Below, one piece after another: positions 41,061-49,952 of a stretch of 64,000 bases of DNA. Position numbers and translations under genes: made by a program. Numbering within the stretch: the stretch's first letter is position 1; the number at the start of each line of letters is the position of its first letter. Origin of the DNA: DAOUBP01 sp964513075 (GTDB lineage Bacteria > Chloroflexota > Anaerolineae > CG2-30-64-16); contig CAZELR010000008.1 of NCBI GenBank assembly GCA_964513075.1, positions 39,899 to 103,898 on the forward strand. Direction: 5' to 3'. The notes under the pieces were generated by a model. It searched no databases, was not told the DNA's origin, and worked only from the letters and a program-made list of their open reading frames with translations.

Positions 41061-41825
41061 ATGCTCGACGCCATGAACCGCATCGCCCGATTCTTTGACC
41101 TCGAATTCGCCGGCTACGACGACGATCTTCCGGTGCTGGAGGCGTATGCCGCGCGCACTGGCGGACCGATCCTGGAGCTGGGGTGCGGCACGGGCCGCGC
41201 GTTGATCCCTTTAGCGCAGGCGGGCTATACGGTGACCGGCGTGGAGCTCAGCCCGGAGATGCTGCAGAGAGCGCGCACCAAGGCGGCTGCGTCCGGCGCG
41301 ACGAAACGAATCACGCTCCTGGAGGGCGACTACACCGAAGCGGCCCTGGGCGGACCGTATCGTTTCGCCTTCAGCGTGATGAACACCTTCCTGCACCTGC
41401 CGGACCAGGAAACCCAACTGCGCGCACTGGCTCATTGGCGGCGCCACCTGGCCCCGCGCGGGCTCCTGCTCATCGATATCCTGCATCCCGATGTGACCAC
41501 CCTCGCCGGCCTGGATGGCCGGCTGGAGCTGATGCGATCCTGGACCGATCCTGAGTCCGGACACGAAACCCTCAAATTCATGGCCCGCACCGTCGATTTG
41601 GCGGAGCAGATCCTGCACGTCCATCATATCTACGACGAGATCGACCCGGACGGGCAGATCCACCGCACCGTTGCACCGTATGACCTGCGCTATTTGTGGC
41701 GCTTCGAGGCGGAACTGCTGCTGGAAAAGGCGGGGTATGCGCTTGAGGCGATCTACGGTGGGTGGGATATGGGGCCGTTCGAGAGCGCCAGCGAACGCAT
41801 GATCTTCGTGGCGCGGTGCAAATAG
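41061..41825 (+). CDS. Class I SAM-dependent methyltransferase
   Basis: 254 residues. The SAM-binding glycine motif is LELGCGTGRALIPLA, followed by an acidic residue in GVELSPEML and the motif EGDYTEAALGGPYRFAF. This is the common Methyltransf_25/11 fold; the substrate is not evident. A second ATG is at codon 5 (MNRIARFFDLEF). Divergent from the YgjP-like gene across a 65-nt gap with two -10 boxes. Both genes seem to be transcribed without a leader. Confidence 0.85.
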   Translation: MLDAMNRIARFFDLEFAGYDDDLPVLEAYAARTGGPILELGCGTGRALIPLAQAGYTVTGVELSPEMLQRARTKAAASGATKRITLLEGDYTEAALGGPYRFAFSVMNTFLHLPDQETQLRALAHWRRHLAPRGLLLIDILHPDVTTLAGLDGRLELMRSWTDPESGHETLKFMARTVDLAEQILHVHHIYDEIDPDGQIHRTVAPYDLRYLWRFEAELLLEKAGYALEAIYGGWDMGPFESASERMIFVARCK

Positions 41826-41913
41826 AGAGGCGGCAAGCTCACCACCAAGACACGAAGCCCCAAAGACGGGCTAAAAAGCCTGGTGTCTCCGTGTCCTGGT
41901 GGATATATGTTTT

Positions 41914-43215
41914 TTATCCCGCGGTCGGCGCCGGTGTGACCGCGGGGGTCTCGCTGGGCGCGGGCGCGGGCGTGCTGTCCGGCGCAGTCTCGGACGCAGC
42001 TTCCGGCGTCGCAGTCGGCGTCAACAGCCATGGCGGCAGCCCCGGCGTCGGGCATTTGTCAGTCGTTCCTTCTCGACCCTGGACCGCGAGGGGTTGGCCT
42101 GCGAAGAGGCCGGCCAGTTCTTTGTCAAACTGGGCGCGGTCCGCGATCTTGAGGACCGAGGCATCCCCTACCATCACTTGTTGGATGGCCAGGCTGCTAA
42201 AAACCAGGCCGTGCACTTGGCTGCCTTGCAGCTTGGTCCCCAGATTGGCCAGACGAACTACTTCGACCAGACCGAGATCGGTCTTAAACGTGCTCGCCAG
42301 TGTGCGCCAAAGCTCCGGAATCTTCGGAATCGCATCTACCCGCAGCGCCTGCTCACGGATCGCCCAGATCAACTGCTGTTGGCGACGGGCGCGCGAAAAG
42401 TCACTGCTGGCGTAGCGATAACGTGCAAACTTGGCCGCGGCTTCGCCGTCCAGGAAGTTTTCGCCGGCAGGCAAATCGAAACTCAGATAAGCCTGCGGAT
42501 CCGCGGGATCAGGCGTCACCTCGTGCAGCGCGCAATCAAGCGTCACGGTCACGCCGCCCAGGGCATCCACCAGCTCGGGCAGCGCCTCCAACCGCAGGCG
42601 CACCCAATGCTGCGTGGGGATGCCCAGGGTTGCTGAAATGATATCCCCTGCCAACTTTGGCCCGCCGCCGGGGTATTTGTGGTATTCGCCCTGGAAGTCG
42701 GCCTGGTTGATCCGCCCGTATTGATACTCATAGCCGGGAATCTCAACCCACAGGTCGCGCGGGATGCTGACGATGCCGACCTGGTTCGCCTCATAGTCGA
42801 TGGCCGCTACCATGATCGTATCAGTGCGCCACACCCCCTCGCCGGGCCGCTGATCCATGCCGAGCAGCAGGATGTTGTCCGTCTCCCGGATGGTCTTGGG
42901 CGCCACGGTGGCCGTCGGCGTCGCGGTATTGGCCGGTGTGAACGTGGCCGTCGGCGCCGGCGTATACGTGGGCGCCGCGGTGAGCGTAGGTGACATCGGC
43001 TCGTCCGTCCGGGTCGCGGTAGCCGCGGCCGAGAACGTGGCGGACGTGGCCGCAGCCGAGGCGGTCTCCGCTTTCGGTTCGCAGCCGGCCAGCAGCAACG
43101 TCGCGAACAGAAGGACGGTCAGCCACGCCCACGGCGTGGAACCTGCCCGAGAGCCCCACGGCCGGTCATCCTTCGACAGGCTCAGGATGACTGGCGTATC
43201 TCTTCTAGCACTCAT
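41914..43215 (-). CDS. LCP (LytR-CpsA-Psr) family lipoprotein
   Basis: 433 residues. The LCP domain (about 110-330) has LLLGMDQRPGE, DTIMVAAID and VSIPRDLWVEIPG, with the phosphate-binding Arg and Asp, and FSRARRQQQLIWAI. LCP enzymes attach undecaprenyl-linked glycopolymers to the cell wall. A lipobox LLLAGC (Cys 45) precedes a Thr/Ala/Pro-rich linker; the C-terminus is also Thr/Pro-rich. The first 20 residues (VILSLSKDDRPWG) are coded by a common dispersed repeat (ATCCTGAGCCTGTCGAAGGA), and no later in-frame start exists before the signal helix. The repeat therefore supplied the n-region of the signal peptide. The kinase-like gene lies 6 nt upstream. Confidence 0.87.
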   Translation of the reverse strand: MSARRDTPVILSLSKDDRPWGSRAGSTPWAWLTVLLFATLLLAGCEPKAETASAAATSATFSAAATATRTDEPMSPTLTAAPTYTPAPTATFTPANTATPTATVAPKTIRETDNILLLGMDQRPGEGVWRTDTIMVAAIDYEANQVGIVSIPRDLWVEIPGYEYQYGRINQADFQGEYHKYPGGGPKLAGDIISATLGIPTQHWVRLRLEALPELVDALGGVTVTLDCALHEVTPDPADPQAYLSFDLPAGENFLDGEAAAKFARYRYASSDFSRARRQQQLIWAIREQALRVDAIPKIPELWRTLASTFKTDLGLVEVVRLANLGTKLQGSQVHGLVFSSLAIQQVMVGDASVLKIADRAQFDKELAGLFAGQPLAVQGREGTTDKCPTPGLPPWLLTPTATPEAASETAPDSTPAPAPSETPAVTPAPTAG

Positions 43216-43221
43216 ATGCCC

Positions 43222-43722
43222 TCAACCAGCCTTATAACCGATCCTGCGCAGGAAACCTGTGCGCCAGGCCACGCCGTCGGCCTCCTCGAGGCCCTGCGTG
43301 TGGCTGCCGTCGATCACGCCCAAGATGCCCCGTCCCTGTGCACTCTCGGCCAGGATCACCTGGACGGGATTAGCAGATGCGCAGTAAATATTCACGACTT
43401 CGGGCACCATCTTGATAGCATTCAGGACGTTGATCGGGAACGCGTCGCGCAGGAACAGGATGAACACGTGGCCGGCGCCCAGGGCCAACGCGTTGCGTTC
43501 GGCCAACGCCTTCAACTCGGCATCGGTCCCGCTGGAGCGCACCAACGCCGGCCCGGATGACTCGCAGAAAGCCAGGCCGAATTTGGCGCCCGGGATGCCC
43601 GTCACCACCGTCTCGTGGATGTCCTCCACGGTCTTGATGAAGTGGCTCTGCCCCAGGATGAAGTTCAGCTCCTCCGGGTTTTCAATCTGAACCAGCTTGA
43701 GCTGGAATGGAATATCGGTCAT
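43222..43722 (-). CDS. Adenosine-specific kinase-like protein (DUF355)
   Basis: 166 residues from ATG 43722, with GGAGG 7 nt upstream; the ATG at 43734 overlaps that site. The core HFIKTVEDIHETVVTGIPGA, FGLAFCESSGPALVR and VNIYCASANPVQVILAE fit the DUF355 family, whose archaeal member PAE2307 binds adenosine and was called an adenosine-specific kinase. No classical kinase motif exists, so the activity is uncertain. It precedes the LCP gene by 6 nt and may be co-transcribed. Confidence 0.82.
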   Translation of the reverse strand: MTDIPFQLKLVQIENPEELNFILGQSHFIKTVEDIHETVVTGIPGAKFGLAFCESSGPALVRSSGTDAELKALAERNALALGAGHVFILFLRDAFPINVLNAIKMVPEVVNIYCASANPVQVILAESAQGRGILGVIDGSHTQGLEEADGVAWRTGFLRRIGYKAG

Positions 43723-43740
43723 AAAGACCTCCATATATTA

Positions 43741-43804
43741 TGTCATTCTGAGCGGGTTGACAGCTCAACTCTCGTCATAGCGAAACGCCAGCGAAGAATC
43801 TCGC
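43741..43804. repeat. Half copy of family B repeat
   Basis: TGTCATTCTGAGCGGGTTGA ... CCAGCGAAGAATCTCGCC, between the CpXC and kinase-like genes. Confidence 0.75.
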
Positions 43805-43810
43805 CACCCA

Positions 43811-45139
43811 TTACACCATCAGCATCGCCTGTGCGCGAATATCGCGCAGCCGCTTGGCGATCTCCACGGACTCGGCGCCTTCGCGCTGGCCCATATCATC
43901 GGCCATCCGGGCCATGATATCCAGCACCTCCGGGGTGAACTCCTCCCGGCGGTCACGCAACATCTGGCGCGTTCCCTCGGGATAGGGCTGGCCCAGCAAC
44001 TCGTTGACCAGTTGGATCTCCGGCGGGTAGCTCTCCTCAATCAGGTCCGCCACCTCTTCGTAGACCATCTGCAAGCGAGCCAGCAACTCCTCATCCTTTT
44101 TCTCGCTGGCTTGCTGGATATTCGCCGCCAAAACGTTCATGAAGACCTCGTCCAACTCATCCACGTGCTCGCGCAACGCACTGCGCGGGCTCGGCGAGTT
44201 GATGATCTCCTGAAGCAGCGCGACGCCGTCCGCAACACTCTCCCGAGCGGCCTTGTCTAAATCCTGCGTCATCTCCAACAGTTGTTCGCGCAAGGCGGTC
44301 AAACGAGCACGTTCTGCGCCCTGGGCCGCGTCGATGTGCGCAGTCAGTTTCTGGAAAAACTCATAGTCCATCAACGGCCGTGCGGCGATGGCGATAGCGG
44401 CCAACTCGTCCGTGTCTGCGGCGAGCACCCGCTCGAAGAACGCCTCAGGGGTCTGCACCTCTTTCAGCGATGCGATCGCGGCCTGCTGCTTCAAGAAGCG
44501 CTTTCCGAAATCGGTGAGCGGCAGCAGGTTCTGCTGCAGCAAGCGCAGCCGTTCCACTGACTTCTCATCGCCGGCTGCCGCGGCCTGCTGCTGCATGCCC
44601 GCCACGATGGAGAAAAACTCCTGATCCAATTGCGCTGCGTTCCCCTTCAGCATCATCTGAAGGCCCTTCGGATCATCGGCCATCACCATGAACTGCTCGA
44701 CCAGCTTCATCTTCTTACGCTGGCGGTCGAGCTCCTCCTGGCTGATGCCCATGGTCCCCAACACGGCATCCATCAGGCTCTCGCGCGTAGCGAACTGCCG
44801 CGGGCTCAGGAAGTAGCCCTTGCGCTGCTCTGGCGACAGCGAGCGCATCAGCGACTGGGTCAGCTCCCCGATCATCTTCTGCTTTTCCATTTCGGGAATG
44901 CGGAGCTGCTGGGGGAAATAGACCGCCAGGAACTCTGCGGCCGGATCGTGATACACCAGCGGCACCTCCAGCAGGCCGCCGGTATTGCATTTCGGGCAGA
45001 CCGCCACGTTGACCTGTCCGGCGAGGAACGCCTGCCGAAGCTGGGGCTGCTGCCCCACGTCGATGATCGTGCGCACCGGCGCCTGGTATTGGTTGCCGCA
45101 ATTCGGGCACTTGATCGGAAGAGCGTTGGTTTCAGGCAT
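43811..45139 (-). CDS. CpXC-domain protein with long helical region
   Basis: 442 residues. The N-terminal CpXC zinc domain (IKCPNCGNQYQAPVR and VCPKCNTGG, four Cys) is followed by LVYHDPAAEFLAVYFPQQL, typical of CpXC proteins. From residue 110 on it is almost fully alpha-helical, rich in Glu, Leu and Gln, with likely coiled coils (EELDRQRKKMKLVEQFMVM, LREHVDELDEVFMNVLAANI). Function unknown; CpXC proteins are cytosolic and common in Chloroflexota and Firmicutes. It stands alone, with repeats on both sides. Confidence 0.78.
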   Translation of the reverse strand: MPETNALPIKCPNCGNQYQAPVRTIIDVGQQPQLRQAFLAGQVNVAVCPKCNTGGLLEVPLVYHDPAAEFLAVYFPQQLRIPEMEKQKMIGELTQSLMRSLSPEQRKGYFLSPRQFATRESLMDAVLGTMGISQEELDRQRKKMKLVEQFMVMADDPKGLQMMLKGNAAQLDQEFFSIVAGMQQQAAAAGDEKSVERLRLLQQNLLPLTDFGKRFLKQQAAIASLKEVQTPEAFFERVLAADTDELAAIAIAARPLMDYEFFQKLTAHIDAAQGAERARLTALREQLLEMTQDLDKAARESVADGVALLQEIINSPSPRSALREHVDELDEVFMNVLAANIQQASEKKDEELLARLQMVYEEVADLIEESYPPEIQLVNELLGQPYPEGTRQMLRDRREEFTPEVLDIMARMADDMGQREGAESVEIAKRLRDIRAQAMLMV

Positions 45140-45697
45140 GGTGATGAAAGAGATCCTTTCGTGTTGCGTGTTGCGTGTTGCGTGTTGCGTATTATGTCAT
45201 TCTGAGCGGGTTGACGACTCAACTCCCGTTGCGACGAGACCCCAGCGAAGAATCTCGACGCCATAGCGTCTCCTGTCATTCTGAGCGGGTTGACGACTCA
45301 ACTCCCGTTGCGACGAGACCCCAGCGAAGAATCTCGACGCCATAGCGTCTCCTGTCATTCTGAGCGGGTTGACGACTCAACTCCCGTTGCGACGAAACTC
45401 CGGCGAAGAATCTACTCCGGGTGCGTCACCGCGGCCCACCAAACTGAGCGGAGCATCCTGAGCGGAGCACCGCAGTGCGCAGTCGAAGGGTGCGGAGCGG
45501 TCTCCTGTCCAAGGCCGTATCCTTCGACTGGTCGCTATTCGTCAAGCACGTTGGCTCGCAGACCCGCTCAGGATGCTCGCGCCCCGGAACCGAAACACAC
45601 CCATTCTGATCTGGATAATTGAGCATGTCACGCACCACGCACCACGCAACGACCCGCAGGTCGCCGCAATACGCAATACGCAGTACGCACCACGCAC
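45140..45697. repeat. 558-bp intergenic repeat cluster
   Basis: No gene. From left to right: GTGTTGCGTGTTGCGTGTTG units (45162-45194, family E); three tandem copies of a 79-bp unit that begins TGTCATTCTGAGCGGGTTGA at 45195, 45274 and 45353 (family B; third copy diverges and ends near 45420); a family C inverted element (45438-45590) with GAGCATCCTGAGCGG at one end and CCGCTCAGGATGCTC at the other; and ACGCACCACGCAC units (45630-45697, family E) that abut the ligA stop. Confidence 0.85.
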
Positions 45698-47827
45698 CTA
45701 CCGCCCAATCATCGCGCGCAGCCCATCCTCGTCGATGACAGGCACGCCGATCTGGTTCGCCTTGTCGAGCTTGGAGCCGGCCGCTTCGCCGGCGACCAGG
45801 TAGCTGGTGTTCTTGCTTACGGAGTCGGTGACCTTGCCGCCGTTCGCCTTGATCAGGTCCTTGGCCGCGTCGCGGCTCAGCGTGGGCAGCGTGCCGGTGA
45901 TCACGAACGTCAGCCCGGCCAGCGGGAGCGCCTCAGCCTTAACCTCAGTCTTGGCCTGGGCCGTGGTCACGCCCGCAGCCACGAGCCTTTCGATCACCCG
46001 CCGGTTGGGCGCCTGGCCGAACCAGTCGACGATACTCTGCGCCAGCACCGGACCGATGCCGGAAATGGCCTGAAGCTCTTCGACCGCGGCCTGTCCCAGC
46101 GCGTCGAGGCTGCCGAAATGCGCCATCAGGTCCTCGGCAGCCACCTCGCCCACCCCCTTAATGCCCAGGGCGATCAGCAGCCGGGCCGGGGGTCGTGACT
46201 TGGCAGCCTCGATCGCGGCCATCAGATTGGTCACTTTCTTCTCGCCGAAGCCTTCCAGCACCAATAACTTATCGGCATCCAGGTAGAAAACATCGGCCAG
46301 GTCCCGGATGAAGCCCAACTCGACGAACAGCTCGGCCTGTTTGATGCCGAAGCCTGCGATATCCAGCGCGCCGCGGCTGACGAAATGCTCGACCCCGCGC
46401 ACGAGCTGCGCCGGGCACGCGCTGTTGGCGCAGTACCAGGCCGCCTCCCCCTCGTCGCGCACCGCGTGCGACCCGCACGCCGGGCACACATCGGGCATCT
46501 GCCACGGCTGCTCACGGCCGGTGCGCAGCTCGACCAGCGGCCGCAGCACCCGGGGGATCACCTCGCCCGCGCGCTTGACCGCCACCATGTCGCCGACGCG
46601 GATGTCGTTGTCGCGTACATAATCTTCGTTATGTAACGTTGCGCTCGACACGATCACCCCGCCCACCGGCACGGGTTCCAGCACCGCGTACGGGTTCAGC
46701 GTGCCGGTGCGGCCCACGTTGATGCGAATCTCCAGCAGCCGGGTGACCGCTTCCTCGGCTGGGTACTTGTAGGCCATCGCCCAACGCGGGTCCTTGCCCA
46801 CGTAGCCCAGCCGCGCCTGAGTGGCGAAGTCGTCCACCTTGATCACCAGGCCGTCCGCCTCATACGGCAGCTCGCGGCGCCCGCCCTGCCCCCAGCCTTC
46901 GACATACGCCACCAGCGCGTCGAAATCTTCGAACAGCCGGTCGCGGCGCTCCACCGGGAAGCCGAGCCCGTGCAGGTAATCGAGCGCTGCCCATTGGCCC
47001 TGCGGCGCTTCCGCGCCTGCGCCCTCCAGCGCCACGATCTGATAGACCCAGAGCTTGATGGGCCGGCCCGCGGTGATGCGGGCATCGAGCTGGCGCAGCG
47101 ACCCCGCCGCGAAGTTGCGCGGGTTGGCATAGGTGCGCTGGCCGCTCGCCGCCTGTCCCGCGTTGAAGCGCTCGAAATCGGCGTTGGAGACGTAGGCCTC
47201 GCCGCGGACGACCAGACGCGCCGGTGGTTGAAGGTTCAAGGTCGAAGGTTCAAGGTTGAAGGTTGACTTCCCCTGCTCCCCCGCTCCCCTGCTCGCCCTG
47301 ACTTCTGACCCCTGACCCCTGACCCCTGACTCCTGTTCGACCGGGACGCGCAGCGGCACGGCCTTCACCGTGCGCAGATTGGCCGTGATATCCTCGCCGA
47401 CCTCGCCGTCGCCGCGCGTCGCGCCCAGCACAAAATTGCCGTTCTCGTAGTGCAGCACCACGGTCAGGCCGTCGATCTTGGGCTCGACCACGTAGCGCAC
47501 GCGGGCCTGTTCGTCGGACGGCAGCAGTTTCATGAAGCGATCCCGCCACGCGAACAGCTCGGCCGGGGCGAACGTGTTGCCCAAACTCAGGATCGGGGAG
47601 GGGTGCCGGACCTTGGCGAAGCGCTCCGCGGCCGCACCCGGCACGCGCTGCGTCGGGCTGTCCGGGGTGACCAGCTCGGGATGCGCCGATTCCAACGCCA
47701 CCAGCTCGCGCCACAACGCATCGTACTCCGCATCGCTGATCACGGGATCATCGAGCACGTAGTATCGATGGGCATGAGTGGTGATCGCCTTGCGCAGCAA
47801 CTCCAGCCGCTCGCTCACGTCGTCCAT
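45698..47827 (-). CDS. ligA: NAD-dependent DNA ligase with a repeat-derived insertion
   Basis: 709 residues; the usual length is about 670. The adenylation domain has the nucleophile K117 in VVEPKIDGLTV. The OB fold, the Cys4 zinc finger (CPACGS...YCANSACPAQ), the HhH domain (GIKGVGEVAAEDLMAHFG) and the C-terminal BRCT domain (LAGLTFVITGTLPTLSR) are all present. It seals nicks in replication and repair. Residues 164-201 (EQESGVRGQGSEVR...NLEPSTLNLQP) interrupt the adenylation domain between KAVPLRVP and ARLVVRGEAYVS. They are coded by two short repeat arrays at 47227-47338, in frame. A surface loop is likely to tolerate this. GGGGGA lies upstream of the ATG. Confidence 0.95.
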   Translation of the reverse strand: MDDVSERLELLRKAITTHAHRYYVLDDPVISDAEYDALWRELVALESAHPELVTPDSPTQRVPGAAAERFAKVRHPSPILSLGNTFAPAELFAWRDRFMKLLPSDEQARVRYVVEPKIDGLTVVLHYENGNFVLGATRGDGEVGEDITANLRTVKAVPLRVPVEQESGVRGQGSEVRASRGAGEQGKSTFNLEPSTLNLQPPARLVVRGEAYVSNADFERFNAGQAASGQRTYANPRNFAAGSLRQLDARITAGRPIKLWVYQIVALEGAGAEAPQGQWAALDYLHGLGFPVERRDRLFEDFDALVAYVEGWGQGGRRELPYEADGLVIKVDDFATQARLGYVGKDPRWAMAYKYPAEEAVTRLLEIRINVGRTGTLNPYAVLEPVPVGGVIVSSATLHNEDYVRDNDIRVGDMVAVKRAGEVIPRVLRPLVELRTGREQPWQMPDVCPACGSHAVRDEGEAAWYCANSACPAQLVRGVEHFVSRGALDIAGFGIKQAELFVELGFIRDLADVFYLDADKLLVLEGFGEKKVTNLMAAIEAAKSRPPARLLIALGIKGVGEVAAEDLMAHFGSLDALGQAAVEELQAISGIGPVLAQSIVDWFGQAPNRRVIERLVAAGVTTAQAKTEVKAEALPLAGLTFVITGTLPTLSRDAAKDLIKANGGKVTDSVSKNTSYLVAGEAAGSKLDKANQIGVPVIDEDGLRAMIGR
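47227..47338. repeat. Repeat arrays inside ligA (families F and G)
   Basis: GGTTGAAGGTTCAAGGTCGA units (47227-47265) followed by CCCCTGCTCCC and TGACCCCTGACCCCTGAC units (47270-47335), all read in frame on the minus strand. Confidence 0.85.
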
Positions 47828-48169
47828 GCGCTTCCCCCAGAGTCACACATAGAAACCAGGTTCCTTCGCGAAACCTGGTTTCCTGATTATAACTCCGATA
47901 AGAGCGCATGGCAAAGGCGCGACCCCGGCTGCCAGAAATTCCAAAACTGGTCGCTGTAGACGTCTGGAATGGAGGCCTTAGCCGGTTATTGGCCACTTGA
48001 GCGCCATGTGGCTGACCGGCTAAAGCCTCGATTACGGGTACGTTTGGATTTGCTGATCATGTGGCTGACCGGCGATCTAAAAAACGGATCAGCCGAAGAT
48101 GTGTGCATGACTTTACAAAACTACTTGAATCGCGCCCCAAATCGTGCTAAAGTATACAAGGAGGGAGCT
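47828..48169. other. 342-bp intergenic region between ligA and the next gene
   Basis: Holds a family A hairpin (47851-47883, AGAAACCAGG ... CCTGGTTTCC), an imperfect family D element (47965-48075) and the promoter at 48125-48153. No gene is supported. Confidence 0.7.
48125..48153 (+). promoter_or_regulatory. Promoter of the 166-residue unknown protein gene
   Basis: TTGAAT (48125-48130), 17-nt spacer ending in TGC, TAAAGT (48148-48153). The ribosome site AAGGAGGG follows within 10 nt, so the leader is very short. Confidence 0.5.
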
Positions 48170-48670
48170 ATGAACGCGTTCAACGCCACGTTGATTTCCA
48201 CCTTCACTTCCGATCGGTTCTACCGTGTATATTTCGGCCGGGGCGAGGTCTTCTTCATCCAGATCGGCGGCCAAAGCTTCGGACAGATCGTCGCGTCCTC
48301 GTTCGGCGCGCTCGGCGCGCTGATCTATGCCCCGATCCAACGCCAGGCCCAGGCGAAGCTCGCGGCCAGGATCAGGGATCTCGACATGCAGCCGCCGGAC
48401 CTGAGCCTGGCCGCCGGGAAGCACAACTTTCGCGCCCTGGTCGCGGACGTCGAAAGCTCGACGCTGCAAGCTCCGCCTGCGCTGCGCCAACACGGCCCGC
48501 ACCTGGGGCGCTGGGTCCTGCAACTGCGCGGGCAGAAACCGCTGACCCTGCAATTGGAGACGCAAGACGACATGCGGCGCGCGTTCGAGACGCTTCCGGC
48601 CGCCATCGGTGCGCACGTCAACCAGGTGGCGTGGGATGCCGCGAGGAATAAGTTCGTCAAGAATGTGTGA
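48170..48670 (+). CDS. Unknown protein
   Basis: 166 residues from ATG 48170, with an excellent AAGGAGGGAGCT ribosome site; the frame is open for 67 codons upstream through repeats. It starts MNAFNATLISTFTSDRFYRV and has one hydrophobic stretch (IVASSFGALGALIYAPI) near residue 42. The rest is soluble, with a final segment NQVAWDAARNKFVKNV. It slightly resembles small Chloroflexota proteins with a PH-like layout, but I do not recognise the family. It is followed after 38 nt by an exported protein gene. Confidence 0.6.
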   Translation: MNAFNATLISTFTSDRFYRVYFGRGEVFFIQIGGQSFGQIVASSFGALGALIYAPIQRQAQAKLAARIRDLDMQPPDLSLAAGKHNFRALVADVESSTLQAPPALRQHGPHLGRWVLQLRGQKPLTLQLETQDDMRRAFETLPAAIGAHVNQVAWDAARNKFVKNV

Positions 48671-48708
48671 GGCGGGTAGGCGCGGCCACGAACGGCAGGG
48701 AGGTCACC

Positions 48709-49725
48709 ATGATGAACGTCAGACGTGCAGCGATGCGGATCATGCCCTTCCGGGCCTGGCCGCGGTTGACGCGGGCCGCGGTCGTGCTGGGCGCACTGGC
48801 GGCCGTAGGGTTGGGCAGCTTCCTGGCCGCGGCGCGCGCGGAGGCCAATGCGGGGCCGCCCTACTACACCGATGGCCAGCTCGCTGGGGAGCCATCGGGC
48901 CTCGCCGGCGTGGCCATCTCTCACGAAACGCTGATCATCGACATGCGCCGGCTGCCTGTCTATCCCGTGGATATGCGGGGCAAGACTGGTTTGCCGGCGA
49001 TCCATAATCCCATCACCGTCTCGGTGACGTACAGCATCACCAACAGCGGGCCGGCGCGCGAGGTGGCGTTGCTCTTCGCGTCCGGCGCTCCTGATACAGC
49101 CGGCTTCTCCGTGACGCTGGATGGCCAGTCCATCACGTCCCACCCCGCGATCAGCGTGACCGTGCCGGCCGAGTGGCTGCCGCCGGCCAAGACACCCGGC
49201 CTCGATGGCAAGGACCTGAACTACCTCGGCCCCCCAAACGCATACGATGGCTGGGGTCACTATCCTGAAACATTTGCCCGCTCGTTGACAGCCACATACG
49301 CCTTCACGGTCACCATCCCCGCGAACGAAAGCGTGATGGCGGTCCAATATAGGGCCGAGCCGCAGCTCTACCTCTCAGGCGGCTACTCCAGCGCTCTGAG
49401 ATACTATCAGTTCGCCTACGTGCTGGCCCCCGCGCGCGCCTGGGACGGCTTCGGCGGGCTGGACGTGACCGTGCACCTGCCGGCCTGCTGGCTGGCCGCC
49501 TCCCGGCCCGAATTGACGCGCAGCGGCGATGACCTGATCGGCTCATTCGACGCCCTGCCGGCCGACGCCCTCGCCTTCACCGTCGCGCCCTGCGAGACCG
49601 CCCGAAAGGTCGCGGTCCGTCCCTGCGGCACCTACGGCCTCATCCTGCCGATCGTCGCGCTCGGCATCGTGCTGCGGCGCCGAACGCGCCGCCCCACGCC
49701 CTGCGGCCAAGCGCGATCCTATTGA
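48709..49725 (+). CDS. Exported protein with C-terminal membrane anchor, function unknown
   Basis: 338 residues from ATG 48709 (GGGAGG 5 nt upstream; a second ATG follows directly). A long signal sequence has an Arg-rich start (NVRRAAMRIM) and hydrophobic AAVVLGALAAVGLGSFLAA. The outside part is beta-rich (VTYSITNSGPAREVALLFAS, YAFTVTIPANESVMAVQYRA). It ends with helix TYGLILPIVALGIVL and RRRTRRPT, a tripartite anchor like a sorting signal but without LPxTG. Family not recognised. Confidence 0.62.
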   Translation: MMNVRRAAMRIMPFRAWPRLTRAAVVLGALAAVGLGSFLAAARAEANAGPPYYTDGQLAGEPSGLAGVAISHETLIIDMRRLPVYPVDMRGKTGLPAIHNPITVSVTYSITNSGPAREVALLFASGAPDTAGFSVTLDGQSITSHPAISVTVPAEWLPPAKTPGLDGKDLNYLGPPNAYDGWGHYPETFARSLTATYAFTVTIPANESVMAVQYRAEPQLYLSGGYSSALRYYQFAYVLAPARAWDGFGGLDVTVHLPACWLAASRPELTRSGDDLIGSFDALPADALAFTVAPCETARKVAVRPCGTYGLILPIVALGIVLRRRTRRPTPCGQARSY

Positions 49726-49952
49726 CAGAGCACCGCGCAAGCGCGAGAATAGATGCAGCATCGGCATTATTGGCTATGTCAACAAGTGGAGTTCGTCGAT
49801 CACCTACAGCGATGCGTTCTTCGTAGCTGGCGCCCTAGTAATCATCGCCGGAACGTCGTCTCGCCTTGCGGCGGGTCAAGACCGCGACCACTTCCAATGC
49901 TATTCCTGATCTCTGCGATTGCAGCAAAGCTCTCGCAACTCGTAATTCGAAC

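Noticed and set aside
45195..45420. CRISPR-like regular spacing
   Set aside because: The 79-bp units are identical throughout; there are no variable spacers between short repeats and no cas genes.
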